In this document: positions 47,331 to 48,192 of the stretch, in pieces
How positions within the stretch are numbered: position 1 is the stretch's first letter
How the letters are laid out: every line of letters starts with the position of its first letter
NCBI GenBank assembly: GCA_000310025.1
Contig: FN649744.1
Location: forward strand, 1,600,830 to 1,649,021
Direction: 5' to 3'
Source of the DNA: Ectocarpus siliculosus
Lineage: Eukaryota; Sar; Phaeophyceae; Ectocarpales; Ectocarpaceae
DNA: 48,192 bases
Notes under the pieces: model-generated
What the model was told of the DNA's origin: nothing
The model's database searches: none
The model's input: the letters and a program-made list of their open reading frames with translations, nothing else
Position numbers and translations under genes: made by a program

Positions 47331-48192
47331 CTGTGGGGGGGGTTGAGAAGTACAGCCAGCAGTCGAAGGTTTGTTTAGGGGTTGCGCGCGGGGGTGGAGA
47401 CAGCTACCGTATATGACACAAGATAACACACCCCCTTGGCCGATTTTCAAAGCTCGATTTCTCAACAGCAGGAAGAGTCACGGCGCCGAAAACGGCAGCG
47501 TTGGAATCGTCTCGTCGAGAAATTTTCGAAAATGTATCGTTTTGTTTGTGCATTCTCTTCGTCGTGGAGTAATCGAGCTTTGGGAATCGGTCCAGGGGGT
47601 GTGTTATCTTGTGTCATATACGGTAATGCGCAGGGCAGGCAGCATCAGCAGTTGGTTCTCCATGTTTTCCCCGCTGTTGATTCGCGGCGGTTTGACAATT
47701 GCCACCGGGTGCCCTCCCACGAGCTTGCCCGCCGCTTAATGGGAGCGCGATGGAGAAACAACAGCAGCGGGCGCTCCCGCCTCGTTGTCCAGGAGCGGCG
47801 TTACCCAGGAAGCATACCGTGAGGGGTGGAATCCGCTCGCATGCAGGCCGACAAACCCCGACTGCTAAGATGCTTCTGGATCGCCAGGCACGAACAGGTT
47901 GAGCAAACACAGCAGCGCTCTGCCTTCTTGCTTACGTTTATACAACCTGTGCAACGAACCACACACCAGCGGCTCGCGACATCTCGCGGTCGGGGCGCCC
48001 GCCGCGTGTCAGATGGGTGGGTCCTATGTAGAGAGTCGCTGTGCTGCGACGTTGTTTCTCAACAGGGAGCAAGAACCGTAGTTGGCCGTGTGCCAGCTGA
48101 TAAAGCCTCGCCGCACGGGCTGGGCACCCCCCCCCCCCAACCCCCCCAGGCCGGGAGGGAAAGGGCTTTTTTCAAAAATTAAAAGAGCAGGG
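47331..48192. other. 5' flank of the VTE5-like gene
   Basis: Holds MITE copy 2 and no exon that can be joined to the VTE5-like gene in the required phase. A short minus-strand frame (MENQLLMLPALRITVYDTR, starting near 47662) runs into the MITE and is probably fortuitous. Confidence 0.4.
47407..47623 (+). mobile_element. MITE copy 2, 217 bp, intact ends, TA duplication
   Basis: Terminal inverted repeats of about 52 bp (47407-47458 and 47572-47623), beginning CCGTATATGACACAAGATAA, differ at only about five positions. TA flanks each end (47405-47406, 47624-47625). No coding capacity. TA duplication and size suggest a Tc1/mariner-type MITE. The second copy is at 16022-16212. Confidence 0.9.

Noticed and set aside
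46553-47416. 287-codon plus-strand open frame
   Set aside because: Covers tandem repeats, a simple ACCCA tract and the antisense of a VTE5-like exon; composition is that of repeats.
47614-47910. First exon of the VTE5-like gene
   Set aside because: No donor in the needed phase and no convincing targeting peptide.

Overview
The window is nuclear DNA of a photosynthetic stramenopile, most probably a brown alga. The evidence is: protein-coding genes broken into many short exons by introns of a few hundred bases to 1.9 kb, nearly all with GT...CAG borders; a TTAGGG-type telomere repeat; a large-family ankyrin gene whose style I associate with brown algae; and many simple and homopolymer tracts. 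The phylum call rests on recollection of family style and is inference. The reading frames and splice joins below were read directly from the sequence.

Layout. 1554-8939 (+): an 11-exon ER co-chaperone of the DNAJC3/P58IPK type (TPR array plus J domain), with its signal-peptide exon not placed. 10539-13030: a complete TA-flanked pogo/Tigger-type DNA transposon whose transposase gene has lost its catalytic domain but keeps its DNA-binding part and a C-terminal PCNA-binding motif. 13318-14738 (-): an ankyrin-repeat gene with at least four frame breaks. 14.7-24.1 kb: gene-poor, holding a MITE, degenerate repeats and one zinc-ribbon ORF. 24145-26831 (-): CDC20, the APC/C activator. 27175-32603 (+): TSR3, the 18S rRNA aminocarboxypropyltransferase, head-to-head with CDC20 across 343 bp. 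35312-39120 (-): a six-exon gene of an uncharacterised family that I recall being labelled 'geranylgeranyl pyrophosphate synthetase' in fungi. 43108-47330 (-): a VTE5-like phytol/polyprenol kinase, 5' end missing.

The genes do not form a pathway; this is ordinary eukaryotic gene order. The functions are housekeeping: ER folding, mitotic exit, ribosome maturation and isoprenoid-alcohol phosphorylation.

The most interesting signals are: (1) a dispersed repeat whose three clear copies all lie in introns, in gene-sense orientation, with their terminal C-tract 23-60 nt upstream of a 3' splice site in three different genes; (2) a TSR3 3' end that reads either into a membrane-anchor tail or, through a GC-AG intron, into a hydrophilic tail; (3) the decayed pogo element with a retained PIP box, rearranged subterminal repeats and an assembly gap inside a perfect 29-bp palindrome. 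A second dispersed family, a 217-bp TA-flanked MITE, occurs twice. No tRNA, rRNA or CRISPR array was seen.
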